DNA from: Marinobacter halotolerans
GTDB taxonomy: Bacteria > Pseudomonadota > Gammaproteobacteria > Pseudomonadales > Oleiphilaceae
NCBI RefSeq assembly: GCF_008795985.1
Contig: NZ_VMHP01000001.1
Coordinates: 1,364,001-1,428,000 of the forward strand
Direction of reading: 5' to 3'
DNA: 64,000 nt
In this document: piece after piece, positions 18,367 to 26,984 of the stretch
Layout of the letters: each line of letters opens with the position of its first letter
How positions within the stretch are numbered: the stretch's first letter is position 1
Translations under genes and position numbers: made by a program
Notes under the pieces: generated by a model
What the model was told of the DNA's origin: nothing
Database searches by the model: none
Seen by the model: the letters and a program-made list of their open reading frames with translations, nothing else

Positions 18367-19277
18367 TGCTGCTTCCAGAAATCACGCCAGGCGCGGTAAA
18401 CCTCCCCGGCACTTTCGAAATGCGGGTAATGCCCGACGTTTCTCAGGCTCACCACATCGGGCTCGACAATCAACTCCCGAAAGCGGCGGGCCATGGCAGC
18501 ACCGGAGACAGGATCCGCCACACCGGAGACAAGCCGTAAAGGCTGAGACGCATTCTGCAGGGCGCCCACCCAGCGGTTCCTGTGGCAACGGCGCTCTTCC
18601 ATGAAGTGGATCAGCCGATGCAGAATGCCCCGTCCGTTGTTGTAGGTGAGCAGATACCAGAAGTCGTCCATCTCCTCTGGCAGTGGCGGCCGGCCGGGCG
18701 AGAAAAGACGGGTAAAATTACGCTCAAAGGTGCGGCGGGTCAGGCCAAGACTGATCAGCCCACCCAGCGGGCTGCGCAGCAGTTTCTGGATTAATAGCGG
18801 GCTGTGTACCTCGGGGAACAGGGCCCCGTTCAGGAAGCAGACCTGTTCTATGTGGAAAGGCAGTAGCCCTTCCTGCTCCCTTGCCAGCAACTCCTGGGCC
18901 ACGCTGCTGCCATAATCATGGGCGAACAGACTGACCGATTTCAGACCCAGACCGGCAATCCACCCCTCGAAAAGGTCGGCCTGATCCTCAATGCTGTAAT
19001 CGTAAAGGGTGGGCTTATCGGAAAAACCGAACCCCAGCATGTCCAGCGTCAGAACCTGATGATGCTGAGCCAGCATCGGCCAGAGCCGGTTCCAGTCCCA
19101 GCTGGCGGTGGGAAAGCCATGCAGCAGAACCACAGGATCGCCCTGCCCGGCCATGCGGCTGAAGATGGCATGGCCACCATAGGAAAACCACTTTCCACCC
19201 TGCTGCCATTGTTCCAGACTCGTATTCAGCGGCCCCTGCGCAATACCGCCCGGCGCCCCCGACATTACCTGTTCCAT
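18360..19277 (-). CDS. MEST/PEG1-like alpha/beta hydrolase
   Basis: A 305-residue alpha/beta hydrolase with the oxyanion motif LHGFPTASWDW and a nucleophile elbow HDYGSSVAQE that has Asp rather than Ser, as in haloalkane dehalogenases and epoxide hydrolases. The downstream segments (LNGALFPEVHSPLLIQKLL, RNRWVGAL, YPHFES) resemble the animal MEST protein more than classic dehalogenases. ATG 19277 behind AGGAATTCC is preferred over an in-frame GTG at 19331. Its substrate is unknown. It is divergent from folE. Confidence 0.78.
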   Translation of the reverse strand: MEQVMSGAPGGIAQGPLNTSLEQWQQGGKWFSYGGHAIFSRMAGQGDPVVLLHGFPTASWDWNRLWPMLAQHHQVLTLDMLGFGFSDKPTLYDYSIEDQADLFEGWIAGLGLKSVSLFAHDYGSSVAQELLAREQEGLLPFHIEQVCFLNGALFPEVHSPLLIQKLLRSPLGGLISLGLTRRTFERNFTRLFSPGRPPLPEEMDDFWYLLTYNNGRGILHRLIHFMEERRCHRNRWVGALQNASQPLRLVSGVADPVSGAAMARRFRELIVEPDVVSLRNVGHYPHFESAGEVYRAWRDFWKQHH

Positions 19278-19363
19278 ATGGAATTCCTGCGACCTACCCT
19301 GTGCATCAACTTTAAAGGAAAGCGGCACCACCTGCCAGAATGCGCCGGTTAAATGCCGGACAC

Positions 19364-19453
19364 CTATCGCAGTGGTCCTTTCCGATAGAGCCTTCGTATT
19401 TCATCGATAGTGGAGCGGCACCGGGATTTCCCTTAAGCTCACGTCACTATCGA
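19364..19453. promoter_or_regulatory. cluster of CGATAG/CTATCG half-sites upstream of folE
   Basis: Four hexamers occur in 90 bp: CTATCG at 19364, CGATAG at 19383, CGATAG at 19405 and CTATCG at 19447. The last two belong to a perfect 9-bp inverted repeat, TCGATAGTG (19404-19412) and CACTATCGA (19445-19453). They lie between the MEST-like hydrolase and folE starts, so they could be operators for either gene. No known regulator was assigned. Confidence 0.45.
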
Positions 19454-19491
19454 ATTCCAGGCGAAACCTGAACGACACCGGACTTTTATTT

Positions 19492-20058
19492 ATGACCAAC
19501 AAGCTTGACACCCTTGCCAGCCACTATCAGCAGATCATCTCTGGCGTTGGCGAAGACCCGGAAAGAGAGGGTCTGCAGGACACTCCTCTGAGAGCGGCGA
19601 AAGCCATGCAGTTTTTGACCCAGGGCTACCAGCAGAGTCTGGATACCCTGGTGAATGATGCGGTGTTCGATTCCAGCATGGATGAAATGGTGGTGGTCAA
19701 GGATATAGAGCTGTACAGCATGTGCGAGCACCACCTGTTGCCCTTTATCGGCAAGTGTCATATTGCCTATCTGCCTCAGGGCAAGGTACTGGGCCTGTCG
19801 AAATTTGCCCGCATCGTGGATATGTACGCCAGGCGCTTCCAGATCCAGGAAAACCTGACCCGCCAGATCGCCGAGGCCATTGAATCGGCAACCGATGCCA
19901 AAGGCGTCGCTGTGGTCATTGAGGCCCAACACATGTGCATGATGATGCGTGGCGTGGAAAAGCAGAACTCCAGCATGACCACCTCCATGATGCTGGGACA
20001 GTTCCGTAAATCCCAGGCGACGCGTACCGAATTCCTGACACTTATCCGAAATCGCTGA
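19492..20058 (+). CDS. folE: GTP cyclohydrolase I
   Basis: A 188-residue type IA GTP cyclohydrolase that converts GTP to 7,8-dihydroneopterin triphosphate. Zinc and active-site motifs are intact: [31 protein letters not shown], and [12 protein letters not shown] with the second zinc Cys. It is followed by folX after 20 bp. That pairing, as in Pseudomonas, points to tetrahydromonapterin synthesis as well as folate supply. It acts in the cytoplasm as a homodecamer. Confidence 0.96.
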   Translation: MTNKLDTLASHYQQIISGVGEDPEREGLQDTPLRAAKAMQFLTQGYQQSLDTLVNDAVFDSSMDEMVVVKDIELYSMCEHHLLPFIGKCHIAYLPQGKVLGLSKFARIVDMYARRFQIQENLTRQIAEAIESATDAKGVAVVIEAQHMCMMMRGVEKQNSSMTTSMMLGQFRKSQATRTEFLTLIRNR

Positions 20059-20078
20059 CAGCCGCAGGAGCCACGTCA

Positions 20079-20453
20079 ATGAACGACGCCCATGACATCC
20101 ACGAAGCCACGGTCCGGATCAAGGACTTGCTGCTTCGTGCCTACATCGGCATCAAGGACGAGGAGATCAATAACCAGCAGGATGTGGTGATCAACATCCG
20201 GCTGACCTACGACGCCACCGAGGCCATTAATCAGAACGAGATCAGCGCAGCGCTCAACTACCGGACCATCACCAAGCAGGTCATTGCTCATGTTGACGGC
20301 AACCGGTTCGCACTGTTGGAGCGGCTGACCCACGAAGTGCTGACGATCGTCATGGAACACAAGGCGGTGACCTGGGCCTGGGTGGAAATCGACAAGCCAC
20401 ACGCATTGCGCTATTCGGATTCTGTCTCTATTAGCCTGGAAGCACGTCGGTAA
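20079..20453 (+). CDS. folX: dihydroneopterin triphosphate 2'-epimerase
   Basis: A 124-residue member of the FolB/FolX aldolase-epimerase family. Segments RIKDLLLRAYIGIKDEE, ALNYRTITK and VEIDKPHALRYSDSVS match E. coli FolX closely, better than FolB. It epimerises 7,8-dihydroneopterin triphosphate to the monapterin form. It is cotranscribed with folE and has a strong AGGAG site. No folM-type reductase is present in the window. Confidence 0.9.
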   Translation: MNDAHDIHEATVRIKDLLLRAYIGIKDEEINNQQDVVINIRLTYDATEAINQNEISAALNYRTITKQVIAHVDGNRFALLERLTHEVLTIVMEHKAVTWAWVEIDKPHALRYSDSVSISLEARR

Positions 20454-20534
20454 CACTTAACCAACTGTCTCGCCCCGCTCTCTTCTGGCATACTCCCTGC
20501 CTCAGACCGATTCCTGAGTCCACCGGAGCAATCT

Positions 20535-22796
20535 GTGCCTAAAACTGTGTCAACGCTCACCTTGATAGCCCGGGGGTTGCTTCATCCAGCATTTCCGGCG
20601 CTGATTTTCCTGGTGTTTCTGGGCATTGCGCTTGGTTTGCAGTACGGCATCAAAAAACAGGACCGCGAAAGCCTGCAACAAAGCCTGGACAGCCAGGCCC
20701 AGCTCATGGCCCAGCGGCTGGAGCGGGATTTTCTGGTTCACGTCGAGGCCATCCAGCGTATGGCGCAGCGACTGGAGGCCAACCCGAGCCTCTCTCGTGA
20801 CCTTTGGTCAGCGGATGCCCGCAATTACCTCGAAGACTTCGGTGTCTACCAGGCCATTGAATGGATTGATGACAGCTACCACATTCGCTGGCTCGAACCT
20901 CTGGAAGGCAACGAATCGGTCATTGGATATAACGTCGCCTTTTCCCCGGAGCGGCTGAAAGCCCTGCAAAAGGCCCAGGCAACCGGCGGCCTGGATATCT
21001 CCGGAGTGATTGATCTGAAACAGGGTAGCAAGGGCCTGGTGATCTACGCCCCTGTGGGCGAAGGGCCGTCCAGCAACGGATTCATTGCCGGCGTATTCCA
21101 GATGGATGTACTGGCCAGCGACCTGTTGAACCCGGCCCTGACCGACCCGCTGCAGGTCAATATCCTTAGCGATAAGCGTTTGGTCTATCAACTCAATCCC
21201 GACCTCACTGCTGACAACTCCTTCGCCAGCACAGCCGACTTGAACCTGCCCACACTTGACTGGTCCCTGGTGGTCACGCCATCTACCCACTGGGCCCACA
21301 ACCAGCTCAGTGGCTGGCCCATGGTGACCTTTCTGGTAATGCTGTGCATGGGCATTCTGACCAGCCTGACCACGCTGCTGGTTCAACTGATCCTCAAACG
21401 AAACCAGGCGCTGCTCAAAACCCGCCGGGAACTGGACGATGAAATCACCCAGCGCCAGTCGGTACAGCAGGATCTGGTCCGGCTGGAAACCACCGACACG
21501 CTGACGGGCCTGGCCAACCGCCGCTTCTTTATGGAGGATCTGGCCCACACCCTCGGCATTGCTGACCGCCAGCTACGCCAAGTGGCGCTGATCATGATTG
21601 ATCTGGATCGGTTCCAGACGCTCAATGATTCCCTGGGCCACCAGTTTGGTGACGAGCTGCTTATCAAAGTCTCGGAGAGACTGAACAACCTCAGCGACGA
21701 GCGGATAACCATCGGCTATTCCGGCGGCGACGAATTCATGGTCTGTCAGCAACACGTCGAGAATGTGGACGATGTCATCTTCCTGCTGGGACAGATCAAA
21801 CAGTGCTTTGCCGATGAATTCGAGGTGCAGGGTCAGCGCCACGGCATTACTGCCACCATGGGCGTTGCGGTCTACCCCCAGAGCGGCCTGGACGCCGACA
21901 CTCTTTTGCGCAATGCCGACATCGCGCTCTATCGGGCCAAGGATCAGGGCCGCAATACCTATCAGTTCTATACCGAAGGCATGCAGGACCGGGAGGTTAC
22001 CCGCCTGGAACTGGACAAGGACATCAGCCAGGCCCTGGCCAACGACGAATTTGCTCTGTACTACCAGCCGCAGCTTGATCTTAGGGATTCATCGATCAAA
22101 AGCGTTGAGGCGCTGATTCGCTGGAACCATCCACGCCGCGGACTGGTGCCTCCGATGGATTTCATCCCACTGGCGGAGGAAAGCGGACGTATTACGGATA
22201 TCGGACGCTGGGTGGTGATGGCCGCCTGCAAGCAGCTGGCTGCATGGCGGGATACGCCTTTCTCGCACCTGCGCATTGCGGTGAATCTGTCCGGCCGGGA
22301 ACTGGACGACGAGCACATTGTGGATCATATCCAGTCGTCACTTCAGGCCAACGGTGTGCCGCCAGCGCAGCTGGAAGTGGAACTGACGGAAGAGATCTTC
22401 ATCCAGAACATCGAACACAACATGAACCAGCTGACCCGTCTGCATAAACTGGGCGTACATCTGGCCATTGATGATTTTGGTGTGGGTTACTCTTCCCTGG
22501 GTTACCTCCGTGATTTTCCGGTGGATCTGCTGAAGATCGACCGTTCTTTTATCACGGATGTGATCGAGAGGCATGATGATGCGGTGATCACCCGGGCGGT
22601 GATCAATCTGGCCCACAACCTGGGAATCGAGGTGGTTGCCGAGGGTGTCGAGACCGCGGAACAGCTGCAATTTCTGAAGAATCATCGCTGCGATCTGATT
22701 CAGGGCTATTTCATCAGCCGGCCGGTGCCTGCGGCAGAGCTGGAGAAGGCTTTGCGCACTGGAAAGCTGAACTATGAGGTTTCGGTTAGTAGTTGA
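20535..22796 (+). CDS. CHASE-GGDEF-EAL cyclic di-GMP signalling protein
   Basis: A 753-residue membrane protein. It has a membrane helix at about 14-36, a periplasmic CHASE-like sensor domain (about 50-240; SLSRDLWSADARNYLEDFG, FQMDVLASDLL), a second helix at about 258-285, then GGDEF with intact YSGGDEFMV and EAL with EALIRWNHP, DDFGVGYSSLGYL and VVAEGVET. No RxxD inhibitory site is at the usual place before GGDEF. The EAL motifs look competent for c-di-GMP hydrolysis; whether the net activity is synthesis or breakdown cannot be read from sequence. GTG start at 20535 behind GGAG. Confidence 0.87.
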   Translation: MPKTVSTLTLIARGLLHPAFPALIFLVFLGIALGLQYGIKKQDRESLQQSLDSQAQLMAQRLERDFLVHVEAIQRMAQRLEANPSLSRDLWSADARNYLEDFGVYQAIEWIDDSYHIRWLEPLEGNESVIGYNVAFSPERLKALQKAQATGGLDISGVIDLKQGSKGLVIYAPVGEGPSSNGFIAGVFQMDVLASDLLNPALTDPLQVNILSDKRLVYQLNPDLTADNSFASTADLNLPTLDWSLVVTPSTHWAHNQLSGWPMVTFLVMLCMGILTSLTTLLVQLILKRNQALLKTRRELDDEITQRQSVQQDLVRLETTDTLTGLANRRFFMEDLAHTLGIADRQLRQVALIMIDLDRFQTLNDSLGHQFGDELLIKVSERLNNLSDERITIGYSGGDEFMVCQQHVENVDDVIFLLGQIKQCFADEFEVQGQRHGITATMGVAVYPQSGLDADTLLRNADIALYRAKDQGRNTYQFYTEGMQDREVTRLELDKDISQALANDEFALYYQPQLDLRDSSIKSVEALIRWNHPRRGLVPPMDFIPLAEESGRITDIGRWVVMAACKQLAAWRDTPFSHLRIAVNLSGRELDDEHIVDHIQSSLQANGVPPAQLEVELTEEIFIQNIEHNMNQLTRLHKLGVHLAIDDFGVGYSSLGYLRDFPVDLLKIDRSFITDVIERHDDAVITRAVINLAHNLGIEVVAEGVETAEQLQFLKNHRCDLIQGYFISRPVPAAELEKALRTGKLNYEVSVSS

Positions 22797-22854
22797 TTGA
22801 AATAGGTGGGCGGAATCACCACCCTTTCAGTATCAGTCTCCAAGGTATCGATTC

Positions 22855-23175
22855 ATGAGTTCAAACTATCTGACCAGTGAACAGAATGACCGTCTGCGGC
22901 GGTGGGAGTCCTGGAACAAGGGCTACTTCATTGTTGCCTTTGTGGCGCTGACTCTTATTCTGGTGTTCAGCAGCCAGCTGGGGATTTCCAGCGGCGAGAG
23001 CTGGGGTCCGCTGGGTGTTCTTATCGCTGTGATCATTGCGCCTATCATTGTGCTGCAAATGCGTCTGAAGTGCCCGGCCTGCGGTTACAAGATTGGCTGG
23101 CAGGCCAAGCTGATGGCGCCTGACCAGTGCAAGTCCTGTGGTACCTTCCTTCGGGCGAAAAATACCCCTTCCTGA
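22855..23175 (+). CDS. small membrane protein with zinc-ribbon tail
   Basis: A 106-residue protein with two predicted membrane helices (about residues 22-42 and 50-69), followed by a zinc-ribbon-like tail with CPACG and CKSCG pairs about 20 residues apart. I do not recognise a named family. It sits between the GGDEF-EAL gene and the metal-response promoter and points the same way. The four cysteines suggest metal binding on the cytoplasmic side, which is inference. Confidence 0.7.
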   Translation: MSSNYLTSEQNDRLRRWESWNKGYFIVAFVALTLILVFSSQLGISSGESWGPLGVLIAVIIAPIIVLQMRLKCPACGYKIGWQAKLMAPDQCKSCGTFLRAKNTPS

Positions 23176-23184
23176 AAAAACCTT

Positions 23185-23215
23185 TGACCTGTGAGTTGCT
23201 CACAGGTTTTAGGCT
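23185..23215 (+). promoter_or_regulatory. MerR-type metal-responsive promoter/operator
   Basis: A -35 element TTGACC (23185-23190) and a -10-like TAGGCT (23210-23215) are separated by 19 bp, the stretched spacer typical of MerR-family promoters. The spacer carries a perfect dyad, ACCTGTGAG (23187-23195) and CTCACAGGT (23199-23207), around TTG. It lies upstream of the MerR gene, so the regulator, the ATPase and the following genes probably form one autoregulated operon. The dyad plus TTTT could also act weakly as a terminator for the gene before it. Confidence 0.75.
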
Positions 23216-23259
23216 ATCCTCTAAGTTGAATCTGGTGGCGCTCCTAACGGGTGCCGTCC

Positions 23260-23304
23260 GTGATTGGACAAGTCCTGTTTCAGAAACAGGACTTGTCCAA
23301 TCAC
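23260..23304. repeat. 45-bp perfect palindrome in the metal-operon leader
   Basis: Positions 23260-23280 and 23284-23304 are exact reverse complements (21 bp) around a CAG centre. The predicted transcript from the MerR-type promoter would fold this into a very stable hairpin about 28 bases before the regulator ATG. The arm has a nested near-palindrome, GGACAAGTCC. There is no T-run after it, so a simple terminator is unlikely. Confidence 0.85.
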
Positions 23305-23331
23305 TCGATCATGCTAGGGGTGGGCCTGCTG

Positions 23332-23772
23332 ATGAAAGTTAAAGAAATAGCGCAAGGTGCAGGGGTAAATCCCGATACCGTCCGGTTTTACACCCGCGAG
23401 GGGCTGTTGAAACCTACGCGTAACCCGGACAACAACTACCAGCAGTACGATACGGAAGACCTCCGGCGGCTTCGCTTTGCCAGAAAGGCCCGGCAACTGG
23501 GTTTTTCGCTGCCGGAGATCCGGCAGATTCTGGAGCAGGCCGACGATCATCACTCGCCCTGCCCCATGGTTAGGGATGTGTTCCAACAGCGGCTAGCCGA
23601 GGTTGAGCGTGAGATTGCCGAGTTGCAGCAGCTGCGCAGTCGCATGAAAGCCGCGCTCTCTGCCTGGCAGGATATGCCGGATGGGACGCCCGATGGCCAC
23701 ACCATTTGCCGATTGATCGAACGCTGGGACGAATCCTCCCCAGAGTCCATTAAGAGGAGCCAGACTCCATGA
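23332..23772 (+). CDS. MerR-family metal-responsive regulator
   Basis: A 146-residue MerR protein. It has a winged helix ([24 protein letters not shown]), [18 protein letters not shown] and a dimer coiled coil. Cysteines are at 77 (HHSPCPMV) and 126 (GHTICRLIE). The CueR pair in a short CxxxxxxxC loop is missing, so the metal site resembles the ZntR/CadR/PbrR layout more than CueR, although the next gene is a copper-type ATPase. I start at MKVKEIAQ (ATG 23332); longer frames run back through the palindrome. Its stop overlaps the copA start (ATGA). Confidence 0.85.
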   Translation: MKVKEIAQGAGVNPDTVRFYTREGLLKPTRNPDNNYQQYDTEDLRRLRFARKARQLGFSLPEIRQILEQADDHHSPCPMVRDVFQQRLAEVEREIAELQQLRSRMKAALSAWQDMPDGTPDGHTICRLIERWDESSPESIKRSQTP

Positions 23773-26336
23773 ACGAAAAAACTTTACTACATCCGACGCT
23801 GTCGATCTCCGGCGCCTCTTGCCAGGGTTGTGCCAACAAGATCGGCAAGGCACTAACGCCGCTCACTGGCAGCGCTGAGAAGGTTGACGTCAATCTTCAG
23901 GAACAAACGGTCTCGCTGCCCGATGGCATCGACACCGACGAGGCGGCGCGCCTTGTCACTGAGGCGGGTTACCCGGCGTCTCCTCTGACCGCAGACGCTT
24001 CCTGTCATACCGGTGGGGACCATGCTCACGATCAGGCCACTCATGAATCCGGTACTGAAGCCAAACAGCAGCATTACACCAGCGACAGCGACCAGATTCA
24101 TCTGGCAGTAACGGGTGCGACTTGCTCATCCTGTGTGAACACCATTGAGAAGGCGCTAAAGTCGGTGGACGGCATTACCGGTGCGCATATGAATCTGGCC
24201 GATAATACCGCCACGGCAACGGGTAGCGCCGATCCGCAGGCGCTGATCAAAGCAGTGGAACGTTCCGGCTACGGCGCCAGTGTGATTGAAGACCCGGATG
24301 CGGCGGACGAGCGCAAGCAGGAAGAGGATCGCAAGCACTACAAAACCTTGCTGGTGAAAATGGCCATCAGTCTGGGCCTGGGTCTCGGCCTGATGATCTG
24401 GGGCATGGGGTTCGGCACCATGATGGTGACGGAAGCCAACCAGGGCACATGGCTTGGGCTGGGTGTGCTGACCCTTATCGTGATGGCCGCCACCGGCGGT
24501 CACTTCTACACCGGTGCCTGGAAGGCCTTCAAGTTCCACAATGCCAATATGGACACCCTCATTGCGCTGGGTACCGGCACGGCCTGGCTCTATTCAATTG
24601 TGGTTGCGTCTTTCCCTGAGGCCCTGCCGGAGATGGCGCGTCACGTGTATTTTGAAGCATCGGCGATGATTATCGGCCTGATCAATCTGGGACAGGCGCT
24701 GGAGCTGCGCGCCAAGGGCAAAACCTCGGAGGCCGTTCGGCGGCTGCTGGATCTGCGGGCGAAAACTGCCCGGGTGATCCGCGACGGCGAAGAACAGGAT
24801 CTGCCGGTTGAGCAGGTTCGCGTGGGTGACCGGATCCGGGTGCGGCCCGGCGAAAAACTGCCGGTGGACGGTGAAATCTCCGAGGGTAGCACCCGCATTG
24901 ACGAAAGCATGCTCACCGGCGAACCCATGCCGGTCAGTAAGGGCGAAGGCGACGAGGTGTCTGCGGGCACGCTGAACACCCATGGCTCGATTATCTACAA
25001 AGCCACCCGCGTGGGTAGCGAAACCGCCCTTGCGCAAATAATCCGCCTGGTGAAGAAAGCCCAGGGCTCCAAGCCCGCGATCGGCCGCCTGGCCGACAAG
25101 ATTTCTTCGGTGTTCGTACCGACGGTAATGTTGATTGCCGTGGTGGCGGCGCTGGTATGGTACAACGTGGGGCCAGAGCCCGCGGTCGTGCATATGATGG
25201 TGGCGGCCACCACGGTGCTGATCATCGCCTGCCCCTGCGCGCTCGGTCTCGCTACGCCCATGTCGGTCATGGTCGGAGTTGGTAAAGCCGCCGAATATGG
25301 CGCCCTGATCCGCCAGGGTGATGCCCTCCAGACCGCAGGTAAGCTGGATCTGGTGATTCTGGACAAGACGGGCACCATCACCGAGGGCCACCCGGCCGTT
25401 ACCCGGCTTTACGCCGCTGACTCCGACGAGAAGCGTCTGCTGTCGCTGGCGGCCGGACTCGAACAGCACTCGGAACATCCTCTCGCGGAGGCGATTATGG
25501 CCAAAGCCAAGGAGGAGAACGCAGCACCCGAGTCCGTCAGGGGCTTCGAAGCCCTGAATGGAAAGGGCGTGAAAGGCGAGCTTGACGGCAAACCGGTACG
25601 CCTGGGCAACCGGCGCTGGCTGGAAAGCGAGGGAGTGGATCTGTCCGGTCTGGACGACAGTGAGGAAACGATCACCTCCGAAGCCGGAACGCCCTTGTTC
25701 CTGGCCTATGGAACGGAGGCGGTCGGCGTGATTGGCGTGGCCGATGCCGTGAAAGCCGACTCCGAGGCGGCGATCCGTCGGCTGCACGACGCGGGTCTGC
25801 GGGTGATGATGGTCACCGGTGATGTGGACGCCACCGCCAAAGCCATCGCCCTTAAAACCGGCATCGACGACTACCGCGCCGGGGTGTTGCCGGAAGACAA
25901 GGCCACCATCGTCAGCGAAATGCGCGGTAAGGGTTATACCGTGGCCATGGTGGGCGATGGCATCAACGATGCGCCGGCGCTGGCCGCTGCGGATGTCGGC
26001 TTTGCCATTGGCACCGGCACCGACGTTGCCATCGAAAGCGCGGGCATTACCCTGATGCGAGGCTCGCTCCACGGCGTCGCCGACGCCATTGAGATATCCC
26101 GGGCGACCGTTCGTAATATCTACCAGAACCTGTTCGGGGCCTTTATCTACAACTCCCTGGGCATCCCGGTTGCTGCGGGCCTGCTTTATCCGGTCTGGGG
26201 CCTGCTGATGAGCCCGATCATCGCTGGCGCTGCCATGTCTGCGTCGTCGGTGACGGTCGTGACCAACGCCAACCGGCTGCGGCTGTTCAAAACCAGCAGC
26301 AATGCCGGCAAGGCCAATCAGGAGAGGAACCAATGA
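23769..26336 (+). CDS. copA: copper-exporting P1B-type ATPase
   Basis: An 855-residue heavy-metal ATPase that exports Cu(I). Two HMA metal-binding domains have Cys18/Cys21 (CQGC) and Cys119/Cys122 (CSSC), separated by a His-rich linker ([16 protein letters not shown]). Eight membrane segments are expected. The membrane metal site Cys488-Pro-Cys490, phosphorylated Asp532 (DKTGT), actuator [11 protein letters not shown] and ATP hinge [10 protein letters not shown] are intact. The CPC motif and the [14 protein letters not shown] nucleotide domain fit CopA. It is translationally coupled to the MerR gene before it and to the small peptide after it. Confidence 0.93.
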   Translation: MNEKTLLHPTLSISGASCQGCANKIGKALTPLTGSAEKVDVNLQEQTVSLPDGIDTDEAARLVTEAGYPASPLTADASCHTGGDHAHDQATHESGTEAKQQHYTSDSDQIHLAVTGATCSSCVNTIEKALKSVDGITGAHMNLADNTATATGSADPQALIKAVERSGYGASVIEDPDAADERKQEEDRKHYKTLLVKMAISLGLGLGLMIWGMGFGTMMVTEANQGTWLGLGVLTLIVMAATGGHFYTGAWKAFKFHNANMDTLIALGTGTAWLYSIVVASFPEALPEMARHVYFEASAMIIGLINLGQALELRAKGKTSEAVRRLLDLRAKTARVIRDGEEQDLPVEQVRVGDRIRVRPGEKLPVDGEISEGSTRIDESMLTGEPMPVSKGEGDEVSAGTLNTHGSIIYKATRVGSETALAQIIRLVKKAQGSKPAIGRLADKISSVFVPTVMLIAVVAALVWYNVGPEPAVVHMMVAATTVLIIACPCALGLATPMSVMVGVGKAAEYGALIRQGDALQTAGKLDLVILDKTGTITEGHPAVTRLYAADSDEKRLLSLAAGLEQHSEHPLAEAIMAKAKEENAAPESVRGFEALNGKGVKGELDGKPVRLGNRRWLESEGVDLSGLDDSEETITSEAGTPLFLAYGTEAVGVIGVADAVKADSEAAIRRLHDAGLRVMMVTGDVDATAKAIALKTGIDDYRAGVLPEDKATIVSEMRGKGYTVAMVGDGINDAPALAAADVGFAIGTGTDVAIESAGITLMRGSLHGVADAIEISRATVRNIYQNLFGAFIYNSLGIPVAAGLLYPVWGLLMSPIIAGAAMSASSVTVVTNANRLRLFKTSSNAGKANQERNQ

Positions 26337-26452
26337 GTACATTTCTGGTCAACGCTGGAGGATTGATTCTGATGGCAGCCATCGTCTGGTGGTTCTGGCT
26401 GTCACCTTCTGGCAACAGTGAGACCAACCAGGATCATAGCCATCACCACTGA
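26333..26452 (+). CDS. 39-residue His-tailed membrane peptide of the copper operon
   Basis: A short gene of 39 codons. It starts ATG 26333, overlapping the copA stop, and is preceded by a very strong AGGAGAGG ribosome site. The sequence is a single hydrophobic helix with aromatic end ([16 protein letters not shown], residues 9-24) followed by a hydrophilic tail ending HSHHH. DUF411 starts nine bases later. The coupling, ribosome site and His tail support a real gene, perhaps a small CopA subunit or metal-handling peptide. The function is unknown. Confidence 0.75.
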   Translation: MSTFLVNAGGLILMAAIVWWFWLSPSGNSETNQDHSHHH

Positions 26453-26461
26453 GGTAACACC

Positions 26462-26911
26462 ATGAAAAAATCTATGCTGGCCCTGAGTCTTGCCGCTACT
26501 TTCAGCCTGAGCAGCCCTCTGCAGGCCGGGGAATCGGTGGACGACATTCACGTCTACAAATCACCCACCTGCGGCTGCTGCACGGACTGGGTGGACCACC
26601 TCAAGGAAAACGGATTCGAGGTTCAGGTAACAGAGACCAACAACCTCAACCCCATCAAGATCGATGCCGGGCTGACACCCTCACTGGCCAGTTGCCATAC
26701 CGCCTTTATCGGCGACTACGTCATTGAAGGTCATGTGCCTGCCAACGACATCCGCCGGCTGATTGCCGATGCGCCTGACGCGAAAGGCCTGGCCGTTCCA
26801 GGTATGCCTGCAGGCTCTCCGGGTATGGAAATGGGGGATCGCAAAGATCGCTATCAGGTGCTTCTGTTCAACACCAACGGCCAGACCCGGGTGTTTTCAG
26901 AGCACAACTAG
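26462..26911 (+). CDS. DUF411 periplasmic metal-binding protein
   Basis: A 149-residue DUF411 protein. It has a signal peptide (MKKSMLALSLAATFSLSSPLQAG), then HVYKSPTCGCCTDWVDHLKENGF with a CGCC metal or thiol motif, SCHTAFIGDYVIEGHVPA, and a Met-rich segment (MPAGSPGMEMGD) typical of periplasmic copper sites. DUF411 genes commonly accompany copper ATPases. It is the last gene of the operon and probably binds Cu(I) in the periplasm. Confidence 0.88.
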   Translation: MKKSMLALSLAATFSLSSPLQAGESVDDIHVYKSPTCGCCTDWVDHLKENGFEVQVTETNNLNPIKIDAGLTPSLASCHTAFIGDYVIEGHVPANDIRRLIADAPDAKGLAVPGMPAGSPGMEMGDRKDRYQVLLFNTNGQTRVFSEHN

Positions 26912-26984
26912 TTTTCCTACACTCTTTGTGTGCTCTGCACTATGCTGTTCCCGTGGCAGAGCAGACAGAGTGTGAGGGAATCGT

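Noticed and set aside
23185..23210. Rho-independent terminator (hairpin ACCTGTGAG/CTCACAGGT with TTTT)
   Set aside because: The hairpin sits between TTGACC and TAGGCT with a 19-bp spacer, so it is better read as a MerR operator; weak termination may be a side effect.
23251..23331. N-terminal extension of the MerR regulator
   Set aside because: It would translate the 45-bp palindrome, and MerR proteins normally begin at the [12 protein letters not shown] segment.
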